From Benincasa hispida (Eukaryota; Streptophyta; Magnoliopsida; Cucurbitales; Cucurbitaceae): a stretch of DNA of 64,000 nt. The stretch is taken from contig NC_052357.1 of assembly GCF_009727055.1 (NCBI RefSeq), positions 8,132,265 to 8,196,264 on the forward strand, read 5' to 3'. The translations under genes and the position numbers were made by a program. Below, in pieces: positions 1 to 10,444 of the stretch. The notes beneath the pieces are model-generated. The model made no database searches and was not told the origin of the DNA. It saw only the letters and a program-made list of their open reading frames with translations. The number at the start of each line of letters is the position of its first letter. The stretch's first letter is position 1.

Positions 1-2
1 CT

Positions 3-411
3 GAGGAACAAAAAGAAGCGTTGAAGGTGGTAACACTACCTGGGACAAAATGGAATGTCTCAACCAAAGGGGTCAAGACGTTGTCGCCACACAATCTAAC
101 GCCAGAAGCCAATGTGTGGCTATACTTTGTCAAAAGAAAACTGCTCCTTACAACGCATGATCATTCGGTCTCAAGAGAGAGAGTAATGGCCATTTTCTGC
201 ATCATGCGGCTGATCCTTAGAAATGTTGGTCGCATGATCGCAAGCCAAATTTGATCATTCCTCCAAGGCCAAAAGGGCAGCTATTCTTCCCATCGCTCAT
301 CGAGCTCTGTGTAGCGCAAGGATGGTTTGAGAAAGAGGAAGATGTGGCAGTAAGAAGTACGTTCACAAGCAATTCCCTTTGCTACCTAATAAGGTTGCCA
401 ACTTAAGCCAA
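3..411 (+). pseudogene. Degenerate putative plant transposon domain (PF20167/Transposase_32-like)
   Basis: The frame opening at base 3 reads EEQKEALKV and runs through KWNVSTKGVKTL, VWLYFVKRKLL and SRERVMAIFCIM. This W..ST.G...L / A..WL.F.K..LL.TTH / R pattern fits the putative plant transposon protein domain often found in the gag-side ORF of plant Ty3 elements. Near 230 the frame breaks: the homologous reading continues in another frame as KPNLIIPPRPKGQLFFPSL up to a stop near 411. It is truncated at the window edge, so its start is not visible. It lies upstream of a polypurine tract and LTR at 2235-2953 and so probably belongs to that retroelement. The family assignment is from remembered motif shape, not a search. 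Confidence 0.55.
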
Positions 412-489
412 AAACCAACCAAAGCAACAAACAAAGTGGCAACCCTAGAGCCAAATGACCCCATAAACCTCACAACGAAAGAAGAGGAA

Positions 490-1296
490 AGTAACCATTA
501 CGTTAGAGGTTGAAGAATGGGTGATACCTTCACCCAAGTAGAAAAGTCTCCACCACCCCAGCCGGATCCTAAATCCCTTGGGCTAAGAGTTGATCTTAAC
601 GTGTACCTACCAACGCTTGAAAAGCCAACGTCGTCTGCTCTTGAAGACGAACCCCTTCTGATCCTTTCTTTTGCATCTAAACTACCAACTCCGCCACTCT
701 CCCCTAAATCTAAAACAACTCTTGCACGCATTACAGCCGATGACCCAAGCCTGCCATCGCCTAGGATTGAAATAGGCAGTGGCTCTGACGTTGGTGTGGC
801 TAGTCAGCATCAGCCTGGTGAAGAAAATCAGCACACTCAAGCCAACGCACCTGAAGGAATTAACCCCTAGGATGGATGGTACATATTCCTTCATGATAAC
901 CTCCGAGAACCAATTTTGGAAGGTCTTGATGACCTGTCGCGGTAACAACAATCACTTAAAGTGTAGATGTATGATTTGAAGTGACAACAAGATGAACTTG
1001 TTAGAAAACATAACGAGTTGAAGGAATTTGTTCAAGACCAACAGAATGTGACGCTTGACTTCATCAGGCAATTGACGCAGAGGCAGGACGACCAATCTCA
1101 CTACATAATCGAATTCTTCCAAATTTTTGTTGCTCGCCTCGTGATGGTGCCACCCATTCCCCCACATCTCCAAAATCCTTTGCAGTTCCCCAACGAAAAT
1201 CCACCCAAGAAAGCAACAACAACGATGCGGGAGAAAACTAAATTTGGGGGTGGTGTCGTTCCTTGTTTTCTCTTTCACTTATACTGTTTCAGTTAG
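490..1296 (+). pseudogene. Proline-rich C-terminal tail of the same broken retroelement protein
   Basis: Two open stretches (517-870 and about 961-1296), separated by stops near 870 and 945-980, read as a Pro/Ser/Glu-rich tail (for example SPPPQPDPKSLGLRVDLN, PPLSPKSK) followed by a charged helical piece (ELKEFVQDQQNVTLDFI) and a Pro-rich end. They follow the broken transposon-like domain on the same strand. Such tails are usual in PF20167-type proteins of plant elements. No catalytic motif is visible and I do not recognise a specific homologue. Probably the eroded 3' half of the element's extra ORF. Confidence 0.4.
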
Positions 1297-2247
1297 ATTC
1301 CGTCTTTCTTCTTTTGTATCATCGCTTCAATGATTTAATATAAATTCGATGAGATTTTTTCTATCTTCCCTTGTCTATTCTTTTGTTTGTATCACACTTA
1401 TACTTTTGACCGCTTAATTATTTGTTGCTTTATTGCTTGCCAATTATGACCTCAATGATGAAACTATGTTCTAACACTAACCACCGAGACTGACATCAAT
1501 ATTAAGTTTTAGGATGTTTTTCCTTTGAAAATATTTCGAGGATTTAGCAAGCTGCAAGCTTTACTTCAAACCTCTTTTATAATAACCTTCTAATTCCATC
1601 GCATAATTCACTTTCTCAACAATGAGTACCTTGTTGCCCTCTAAATTTGGGAGTGTGAGGGAGGGTTTGAACGTAAAAGCTTTCAAAATATTTTAATCTC
1701 CTTGCATACATATTTATTCCCAAAAAGAAAAAGAAAAGAAAAAGCTTAAAAAGAAATTGTTGAGATTGGAACTTGCTCGTAGTTGGATGTCCGCATGACA
1801 CCTGTGGGGGCGAGCCAAAACGACGACAAGAATCGTGATCAATGCAAAGAATAATTGATCACAACTCTACTGCCTTAACAAGTCATAAGGCATGAGTTAA
1901 GATTGAAAAGAGTGTCTCGCTCATAGTTGGATGTCCGCATGACACCCGTGGGGCAAGCCAAAATGAAGGCTAGATACTTGGATCAACGCAAGATCACAAC
2001 AAAAATAACAAAGAGAAATTTTACTTTGTATTATTCAAAATCCCATTTCTGAAAAAAAAAAAAAATGAAATATAAGAATGTCTTGGAAATGAGTAAAGGA
2101 TTTTTTAAATTAAGATTGCGGCTTCTCAAGGTTAGAAATAATTTCCGTAGGAAAAGGAATAAAACTCGAGAAGATTTTAGTTTAGCAAACTGAGTTAAGC
2201 AATTAAGTATATGCTTGAGGACAAGCATTGTTTTAAATTTAGGGGTG
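1297..2247 (+). mobile_element. Non-coding 3' region and polypurine tract of Athila/Tat-like element
   Basis: No coding frame is supported. A segment containing GTTGGATGTCCGCATGACAC occurs twice (about 1776 and 1926) as a direct repeat of about 50 bp. The region ends in the signature TGCTTGAGGACAAGCA followed by a purine-rich AAATTTAGGGGTG (2235-2247) directly before the TGATAAC start of an LTR. This arrangement is typical of the polypurine tract of Athila/Tat-group Ty3 elements. Confidence 0.6.
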
Positions 2248-2953
2248 TGATAACTTGTAGAAATACAAGTTATTTCATCTCCCTCATCTAAAAGAATAAG
2301 AAAAAGATATGAAATTATGACATTTTTTCTAAAGAATTGATATAAGTAATCAAAGTATGCGATCATACATCTTTAACGCCTGATCCATCTGAATTTTAAG
2401 CTAATGTCGCTGTTTTAATACAGAATGTCAACTGGTGTGAACTATTAGAGACAAACACATGATCGCATAACCAGTTAAGTCAGTAACTTTAAGCGATGAA
2501 GCATGATATGGCATGGGCGGTGGAAGTCAAATCACAGATTGAGTTGGTGGTTGATAAGATAACTTCTCTGAAGATTAAATGAACTTCTGAAGCGTTATAG
2601 GCGACGCGTTAAGGTATGGAATTTACTGCACCTTATCAGCACAATCATGAGTGAGAGAAAAGAAGTCATCTTCAGATGCCTATAAATACCCATGCAATCG
2701 TCATGCAAGAATATATACTAGAGACACCAAATTTCTGAGAAGAAAACTCTGTAAAACGATCTGAGAGCTTGGGCCTTTTGTGGAAGAAGAGGAGCTCCAT
2801 TGTTCAATATTTGCAGTGAAGCAGTCATCATTAGAGCCAGAGGAAGCAAGATATTGCGCACCACAGCTTGATTCTTTATCCCTTTCTTTATCTTAAAGTG
2901 TATTTGTGTTGTATTGTTAACGTTGAAAGGTTCAAAGTCTGCAATATGAATAC
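2248..2953 (+). mobile_element. 3' LTR of Athila/Tat-like element, left part (interrupted)
   Basis: The LTR starts TGATAACTTGTAGAAATAC with a short internal palindrome (TAACTTGTA / TACAAGTTA). A TATAAATA box lies at 2681-2688. The LTR is interrupted after 2953 by a copia insertion bounded by AATAC duplications and resumes at 6604, where TCATGAGTAGCTAAATTAC resembles the R/U5 of this group. The 5' LTR is outside the window. Confidence 0.6.
2681..2688 (+). promoter_or_regulatory. TATA box of the Athila-like LTR
   Basis: TATAAATA in the context GCCTATAAATACCCATG inside the LTR, about 430 bp from its start. This is the expected U3/R promoter position of a plant LTR. Presumed inactive now because the LTR is split. 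Confidence 0.45.
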
Positions 2954-3156
2954 TGAAGGAAATCAGACATGAGGACTTCAATGAGCAACAGAAAGATCAT
3001 TCCAAATTTCATTCAAAATTGAACATAATCAATTACAGTACAAGAACGGAAACTAACAGGTCATGAACAATAAGAAATTACAGCATGCTTTAAGAGAGTG
3101 CCAAGGGATAGAGTATGCATACCTTTGAAGAAACATTCTTCACGACCCCAAAGAGT
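2954..3156 (-). repeat. Terminal fragment of the 3' LTR of the copia element
   Basis: Aligns by eye with 4575-4780: both begin TGAAG, share TCAAAATTGAACA, ACTAACAGGT, GGGATAGAGTAT and CCTTTGAAG, and diverge near 3156. It therefore represents only the U5-side end of the LTR. Confidence 0.75.
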
Positions 3157-4559
3157 TTGTATTAGAACTTAGGTTTCTAATCGTATTAAACCTTAAACTT
3201 AGGCCTATCTCAATCCAATTTTAAAACCCTTTTAAAACATGAGTTCGCCTAAGATCACGTGCAACTCTTTCATATTGATTTTCGTTCTAATTTCCATTAT
3301 AACGTTTATAACAGAAACAACCAAAATCATCCACAATATGAAGCCAACACATACAAGGCACTCATAACTTTTATAAACAAGCATAAGTGTCATGCTTACT
3401 GCATGCATAAATATAACTCTTATATTTCATGATGTATGTGCATGCCTTTTTGTAATTTCATCATGTCATATTATAACACTTATAATATTTGATACATGAA
3501 TAATTGCATAACCTAAGGTGGGTTTCAATTCTATATGTCATACACTATGCCATATAAACCAACATACATCTCATGTACATTAATAAAAGTTGATGAACTG
3601 GGATAATTAGCCTCAAATCCTAAAAAACTAAGCTAACTATTACAAATAGCAAAAAGTCAGCGGTTCAAACAGGCGAACCGGGTCTTGAACCGTCCAGGCG
3701 AAGAAACGCGTCTCCTTTGATCATGTACCAAACTCCTGTTGATCTCCTACACAAAAGAGTAAATGCTTTACTCAATCGTTTACCAACACTTCCTGAGCTA
3801 AACGATCGTGTACCTTGACTATGTGATGAAGCATGAGGCACGCGATCGTGCAACGCGCAACGTACAACGCAAGTCTTAAATGATCATCTAAACAACAACG
3901 ATGCGGTGAAGCACAATCGTCTAAACGATCGCTAAGCAAGCACTAAGTATCACATATCGGGTGATCATGTAGTCAATGACTATGTGATGAAGCATGCTAA
4001 CTACACGATCGTTTAGTGTGCGTGCCTTTTATTAAATGATGAGCATCAAATGCTCTATGCAGTTATCTACCTCCAGCGTCCACGCGATCGAGCAACCAAT
4101 GCTACGCGATAGAGCAAACACTTTACCCCATCGTAGCATTAGTTAAACAATTGTTTAGTAAATACTATACGATCGGGCAGAACATTTCTACACGATTGTT
4201 TGGTAAAAACTCAACTATCGTTTACCTTAGGCTACACGATACGACCAACCTTTTCTCTTCTTCCTCAATGAGATCTATATATCTATGCTTTGAAACTTCA
4301 TCACAAACGACCCAAAAAACTCAAATACTTTGAATTACAAACTCGATTGCTTGTTAATTATGCCAAAAAAACGCAGGAGCCCTTACAAATTAACACTTTG
4401 TAAATTCAAAGAAAGCTTTAAACAGAGGTAATTCTCCTGTAAACATTCATCAACATTCATCCACAAACGCATTTGACACTTAAACGCAATGCAGAAAACC
4501 CACCATGACTGTAAGAGAAGTTCAAAATAGAAGTAAAATTTGGAATATCAGAACAACCT
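3157..4559 (-). mobile_element. Copia leader with ACGATCG word array
   Basis: Non-coding leader downstream of the primer site on the minus strand. Bases 3597-4559 match 39605-40536 by eye (shared GGATAATTAGCCTCAAATCC, GCGATCGAGCAACC, AATACTACACGATCG-like words). At least six CGATCG hexamers occur between 3801 and 4180, mostly within (A)ACGATCGT(G/T)TA words. The part 3157-3596 resembles 52870-53110 in composition and order. Short open frames here are chance. Confidence 0.6.
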
Positions 4560-4572
4560 GGCTCTGATACCA
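4560..4572 (-). other. tRNA-Met primer-binding site of the copia element
   Basis: Minus strand TGGTATCAGAGCC is complementary to the 3' end of plant initiator tRNA-Met. It starts 2 nt after the LTR end CTTCA. Standard primer site for many plant copia elements. Confidence 0.85.
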
Positions 4573-4574
4573 AT

Positions 4575-6598
4575 TGAAGAAAATTAGACATGAGGATTTC
4601 TATAAGCAGCGGAAGGATCGTTCCAAATTCCATTCAAAATTGAACACAATCAATTACAGTACAAGAACAAAAACTAACAGGTTATGCACAATAAGAAATT
4701 ACAACATACTTTAAGAGAGTTTTAAGGGATAGAGTATCCATACCTTTGAAGGAACATTCTTCACAACCCCCTTAATCAATCTCTAAGCATCCAAGACAGC
4801 AATACACAGCCCTCGAACAACACGACCGGTGTACAACACGAACACAATGAATACAACGATCACGAACCAAACGAACGGCCTCCAGAACCTCGAAATCAAT
4901 CAAGTTGAGTGAGAAAACCACCACAATAGTTACCTTGGTATTCTCGGTGTGAGAATCCAGGGGTTGTCGGCTCTATATAAACTTGGTTTGAGGAAGAGAC
5001 TGAAGGACAACAATCGTGTAGACAATCGAGCAAGTGGGAGATGACACAGTTTATCGTATAGGCGATGTGCTCGATCGTGTAGTAAATGGCAACCTATTGT
5101 ATAGACAAAGCCACGCGATCATTTAGTTACGACCAGCTGAATGAACTATCGTATAGTCAATGTGCACGATCTTTTAGTCTTTCTATAGCTATCACTTAGT
5201 GAAACACTTTTACTTGATAGCCTTGTCCATGAGCAACTTTCCGAATCAAGTAACTCTATAAAATTAGGAAAACATTTTTCCTTTTATATCACGGTTGCCA
5301 TAAAACCACCAATAACATCTCATTCAATTGGTTATTAGAGAAAAAAAGATAATTATCAAATAATTAATATTATTATAAATAAATATCATAACCAACTTAC
5401 CATATTTTATTTATAACCTATATCTTTAACATTTCATCTCATGAAACATACAAACCATGGTTCTTTTTCTATTTTATGATACTTAATGTAAAAAATATTT
5501 ACATTAATCCTCCACTTGATATATCTCATAGATCACACCAATTATACCATATATAATTGAATTTTCTCATGTTAATTTGAACATTTCAAATCAACCCCAA
5601 GAACGGATTCTCAACTTGAATTCATTGAGCTACCAAGGGGACCTTATGGATCTGTAGCTTGAAACTCCGACGATACGTGAATAGCTGACTAAACTCTTAG
5701 TCCGGGATCCACCATCCGTTAACTACTGGGCACTCCACTAAAGACCGACAATTGCAATCTCTTCACTACAGATATATTTCTATGTCCATATCAACCAATC
5801 AACAATGTGATAGCCCTTCACAGATCGCTCGTAAGTACAGTTGGGCCAATTTACCGTTTTGCCCCTGTAGTTACATCTAACTTCTTAAGTACCACTGATT
5901 CCTCTAATGAACATAAGTCATAGTCCTACAATGACTGAGTCCAATCTTCCAAAGAGAGGATGTGGCCACTATGTTCAAGACCCGGAATTAGCCCTTAAGG
6001 GAGCAATCTATCTATTTACCCCTACTTCGGGGAACGAGTGAATTTCGTCTTGTGTAACTGAATTACCAGCTCTCCAATCAAAATAAATCACAAAAGTAGG
6101 TTAATCAAAGGATAGCCCTCAAATGCAGGAGTTCCCAAACACTCAGGATTAAGGTCAATCACCTATGGTCATTTAGATGAGATGTAAGTCTCAAGTATCA
6201 ACAGCGTTATAACGAGACGAATCATCTCGTGGTTCGGTCTTATACAAACTCTTTATATAGAATACCCCCGCTTGCATGTCTCCACATGAATGGTCAGGAT
6301 CTGCCATCTGTAGTAGTTCACAACACTTGTAAACCTCCACAAAGTGGGTCGTATCCGTAGTGTTACCAGGATAAGGTATCCCTCCTATATCCTTATACTA
6401 CAAACCTTTTAGGTTATCGCAGGCATGATCCACTTATATATCTCATATACATGCTTAAGTTTACATACAATAACCATGGATCTCTGTTTATTGGATATGA
6501 GTAAATGCAAATAAAATAACTCTTATTTTATTCATAACAATGTGTACAATATTTACAAACTACGAGACTCCGGGAGAATTAGGACACCAATCCTAACA
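4575..6598 (-). repeat. Complete 2.0-kb copia LTR
   Basis: Runs from minus TGTTAGGATTGGTGTCC to CTTCA, so it has TG...CA ends. The body contains segments shared by all copia LTR copies in the window, such as TCACTATAGATATATTT-like and TTAAGTACCACTGATTCCTC. A degenerate ACGATCG-type array lies at about 5010-5200. A TATATAAA stretch (4974-4981) may be the U3/R TATA box. Confidence 0.8.
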
Positions 6599-6603
6599 AA
6601 TAC

Positions 6604-6700
6604 ATATTTATTCCATCCTTTGTTCATTTTCTCCATCATTATCATGAGTAGCTAAATTACTTTATGGGTTGAGAAGCATGTAGCCAACACGAACTAAGCA
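6604..6700 (+). mobile_element. Athila/Tat-like 3' LTR, right part
   Basis: Continues the LTR interrupted at 2953. CATGAGTAGCTAAATTAC and TTTATGGGTTGAGAAGCATG resemble the LTR end of this element group. The right limit is not marked by a clear duplication; near 6700 the sequence changes to a minus-strand Ty3 gag. Confidence 0.45.
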
Positions 6701-7740
6701 ACAAAAGAATCATGTGATCAACTTGTTTTATGTATGCCTACATACGTGCTTGAATGTACATCTCAACGACAGACAGTTTAGTGAGACGGTCTTTACAATC
6801 CAGACTTGCAACTCTCCAGCGATTTATGTAATCGATAATGAGTTCACCTTTTCGTTGCTTGGTGTTGATGAGCTCAAACATACTGACTATTCGTCTTGTG
6901 CTATAGAAACAGTTTAGGAACTCTTTTTCAATCTGTTCCTAGCTGTCAATTGACTCAGACTCGATGTTAATGTACTAATCAAAAGAATTTCCTTTTAACA
7001 TCCAAACGAATTATTTGACCAATATGTCCCCTTGCGTACAAGCATTTTCATATGTTTCGATGAAATGAGCGACATGTGATTTTGGATTACCCTTCCCATC
7101 AAATTATTGAAGCTTAAGTGGCTGGCATTCAATTGGCATGGTTAAATTATCAATTCTTTTTTTTATATGGTTTAGGATATAAGAGATAACTTTGAGAAAT
7201 ACCATCATATTGGGCTCTTATAGAGTTTCTGATCATATCTTGCAATTGTTGTACTGACAACGAAGCAATTGAAGTTTATTGTTGTTGTTGGTTTTCTTGC
7301 AAGATTTTCTTCCTTTTCTTATTATCCTTGACAACAAGTGCTTGACTTGATTCAGCAACATCATGACTTTCAATGTGATTCTTTGAAGACGCGATTTCAT
7401 AATCACTATCTTTGATCGCCTTTATTACCATGCTCACCTTCTTTTCTAGTTCAACCATTATTTCTTCATATGTACCCACGTCTGTCATCATGACTGACAT
7501 TATATTGGGTTCTGAAGCTTTTTTACTTGATTGTTCAGAAGATGGAGTGGCTTCATTAGACAATGGATTATCTTTGATGACAATCCTGCTATTTTTTTTT
7601 TTTATTTTGACAATTGTTCCCATATATTTCTTATGATTTTAGTGGTTGGTTGCTCTTTAGATTGTTGGATCTCTTTGGAGCGACCATGAGTAATTGGTCC
7701 CTTTCCATCGAATTTTCTATATCATAGCATATGACTGCCA
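6701..7740 (-). pseudogene. Degenerate Ty3/gypsy gag
   Basis: On the minus strand the sequence starts near 7740 (MAVICYDIENSME) and includes an open stretch 7623-7276 with SRIVIKDNPLSNEATPSSEQ, MSVMMTDVGTYEEIMVELE and ESSQALVVKDNKKRK. After a stop it gives IASLSVQQLQDMIRNSIRAQ and finally the retrotrans_gag core EQIEKEFLNCFYSTRRIVSM and KQRKGELIIDYINRW (about 6930-6800). The order and wording match a Ty3 gag family familiar from cucurbit genomes. Several stops and shifts (for example TAG after YIQARM) make it non-functional. Protease and pol are absent. Confidence 0.75.
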
Positions 7741-7774
7741 TTTTCTAAGTTTTGAAGCTTCCTTGAACTTTCAA

Positions 7775-7787
7775 AGCTTTGATACCA
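7775..7787 (-). other. Primer-binding site of the Ty3 fragment
   Basis: Minus strand TGGTATCAAAGCT, a tRNA-Met-type primer site with one change from the usual TGGTATCAGAGC, just upstream of the gag start near 7740. Two bases separate it from TGTGGAGG at 7790, taken as a short remnant of the LTR end (7790 to about 7830). Confidence 0.6.
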
Positions 7788-7830
7788 ATTGTGGAGGATG
7801 ACACATTTAAGAGGGACTATTCTTTGATTT

Positions 7831-9320
7831 TCATGGGTGACGATAGCCAAATCGTTGACTCAATAAGCCTACCATTTTTAGGACAAGACTCAGTGGGGAG
7901 TAAGGAACATAATAATGCAAGATGGAATTCACTCATTCTCTCCTTTAGGGTAAGTAGATGAGTGTTCCTTTAAGTAGTGTCTCTGGGACTTAAACAAAGG
8001 GCCCTACCCTCTCATTGGTCTGAAAAGAGGTTTCTGTTTATTGGTTAAACCATAAATAGGTTGTTCATTAGAGGAGCACTAGTACTTAAGAAACCAAAGG
8101 TAACCCAAAGATAAAACGATAATTTGACCCAGTTGGAGTTATGAACACTCATGAAGGACTAACTTGTTGGTGTTGGTCTACATCCCTGGACACAGAAATA
8201 TACTTGTAATGAGAATAGTGCAGATGTGGATCTTTAGTGGAGTGTACCCACAATTAAGGAATATCGATTAACTTAGTTAATGAGTTTAACCAATTAATCT
8301 CATATCATTTGAGCTTCTGATCTACAGGTTCACCAGGTCCCCTCGTTAGCTCACTAGAGGATACTTAAAAGGGATAATTTGAATTGTTTATATTAATTTG
8401 AGGAAACTATATGTTAATGAAGTTAATATATAATTAATTATGGATATGATCTATAATTAAATTGGAGAGCAATATTTGAAGAAGATCCAAATTAATTAAT
8501 TCAAGTGAATTAGATTCACAAAGAATTAATTAATAGAGAGGTTTTGCATGTATACATGGAATGTATATGATAATTAAATGTATACATTAAATTGAGTTTA
8601 ATGTATACGTAGTCATTTAATTATTGTGCAAATCAAAAATTAAATAAGTGTTATTTTATTGTGCAAATTAAATAAGTTTTATTTAATTGGACGAATTGAT
8701 TAGATAAGTGTTATTTAATTAAATGGCTAATTAATTAAATAAATGTTATTTAATTAATTATACCAAAGGAAAATATATTGGAAAAGATGTTTGACTATTC
8801 TCTATATAAAAACCTCCCCATGGTTCTTTGGGAATGCACTGAATACTCAATTCTTATTGCAGAGAAACTCTGACAATACACAACTCTTTAGTGTTATTAT
8901 GCCAAATTTTCTCTAAGCCATAAATCCTCCTCTCAACTCTCCAAAACACTTCTCCTTTCCCTCTCCCAATAGTTGGATATCCCAGTAGTTGGATACCATC
9001 TATCCTTCTATTGGAATCCTAGAGAATAACGAGGTAACTTTCGTGGTAGTATTCAAGATTGCTTAAGGAGTTATTCATGATCAAAACCGTTTGGAGATTC
9101 GTTGATTGGAACCTTGGAAAGGATTGTCCGTGGCAGTTAGAGAATCTACAAAGGTAAGAACCGTTCTAATCCTTTTCCCAGTAGCATGCTAATTTACGTG
9201 TTTATCTATTCCATCTAGTACAATGATTTTGTTTATTGTAAAAATTGAATCGTAGGATGTAAGGTGATCTCTAACGAGAACGCTTTCGTTGCGGCTTGGA
9301 TTCAATCCTGGTTCCCTATA
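7831..9320 (+). repeat. Copia LTR fragment A (5'-truncated)
   Basis: Starts in mid-LTR (GGGTGACGATAGCC, ACTCAATAAGCCTACC) and continues through the shared LTR blocks (GGACACAGAAATATA, TTTAGTGGAGTG) to a U5-like end (GCTTTCGTTGCGGCTTGG near 9280). Bases 8400-8780 are very AT-rich with repeated TTAATTAAAT words. No coding capacity. It abuts the Ty3 remnant on the left and another truncated LTR on the right. Confidence 0.65.
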
Positions 9321-9330
9321 TGATTCGAGG

Positions 9331-10444
9331 TATATTATACAAAGAGTTTGTATAAGATCGAACCATGAAATAAATAGTCTCTCTTCTTAACACTGTTACT
9401 AAAAGAGACTTACATTTCACCAGGATGATCATAGGTTACTTGACCTTAATCTTAAGTGAGTTATAAATTCTTACTTGTGAGAGTGGTCCTTTGACCTGCA
9501 TGGTGAGAGTGGCTAGATTCGCCGACTCAATATACCTACCATTTTGTGGATTCGTCTTATTAAGGAGTTGGGAACACAGCTACCTAAGAAGGAATTCACT
9601 TCTTCCCATTGTTAGGGTAAACAGATAAATTGTTCCCTTAGAGGCTGGTTCCGGGTCTTGAACAATGTGGCGCCACACCCACTCTTGGCCTAAAAGAGGT
9701 TCAGTTATAGTTGGACTATGACCAAATTGTTCACAAGAAGAATCAATGGTACTTAAGGGGTTAGATGTAACTATAAGAGTGAAACGGTAATTTTGACCCA
9801 GTTGTACTTACAAGCAATTTGTGAATAGCCAATGCACTATTGAATGGTTATATCTAATAGACACAGAAATATATCTACAGTGAGAAGATTGCAACTGTTG
9901 GTCTTTAGTGGAGTGACCGGAGTTAATGAAGGTTGATTAATTTAATAAAGGGTTTAATTAATTAATCTTGTATCATTTGAGCTTCAATTTGTAGGTCCAT
10001 AAGGTCTTTTTGTTATCTCGATAAGAACTAATGAGAATCAAATTAATTTTGGAATAATTTGAATGGTTCAAATTAATTATAGAAAATTAATTGTATAAGA
10101 TGATACATTAATTTAATGTATGATGATACATTATAATATGAAGTTTATTGAGAGAAATAAATGTTTGAATATGATTCAAATATTAATTATATGAATATAA
10201 TTCATATATAAACTATAGGTTAAAGTTAATGTTAATTTAATTCATATTAATTCTGTAGGTTATATGAGAGAAAATAAACTATAGGTTAATATGTGATAAA
10301 TTATAGGTTATATATTATATGGGATATAATATAAGGTTTTATTTAATTATATTAATGTAATATAATTAAATTAAATTTGAGATTTTGAATTTAAAAAAGT
10401 TAACTCCATGGGAGTTAATTTGACATAGTGGAGGGAGTTATTAT
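9331..10444 (+). repeat. Copia LTR fragment B, left part
   Basis: Begins at the shared block ACAAAGAGTTTGTATAAGA and contains the common LTR blocks (CAGGATGATCATAGG, GGACACAGAAATATA). It is cut at 10444 by a solo LTR with an ATTAT duplication and resumes at 12502. Bases 10080-10390 are an AT-rich stretch of near-repeated TATAGGTTA words. Confidence 0.65.

Larger units (their letters stand above)
2954..6598 (-). mobile_element. Internally deleted Ty1/copia-type element with TSD AATAC
   Basis: A 3645-bp insertion on the minus strand flanked by identical 5-bp direct repeats AATAC (2949-2953 and 6599-6603). Both ends carry LTR termini (minus TGTTAGG at 6598; minus CTTCA at 2954 and at 4575). In transcription order it has a full 5' LTR (6598 to 4575), a tRNA-Met primer site (4572-4560), about 1.4 kb of leader (4559 to about 3157) and only the last ~200 bp of a 3' LTR (3156 to 2954). 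No gag or pol is present. It sits inside the LTR of an older Athila/Tat element. Non-autonomous, or formed by deletion after insertion. Confidence 0.85.

Noticed and set aside
3665..3853. Small minus-strand frame
   Set aside because: Falls in the non-coding copia leader; the homologous leader at 39605-40536 does not keep it.
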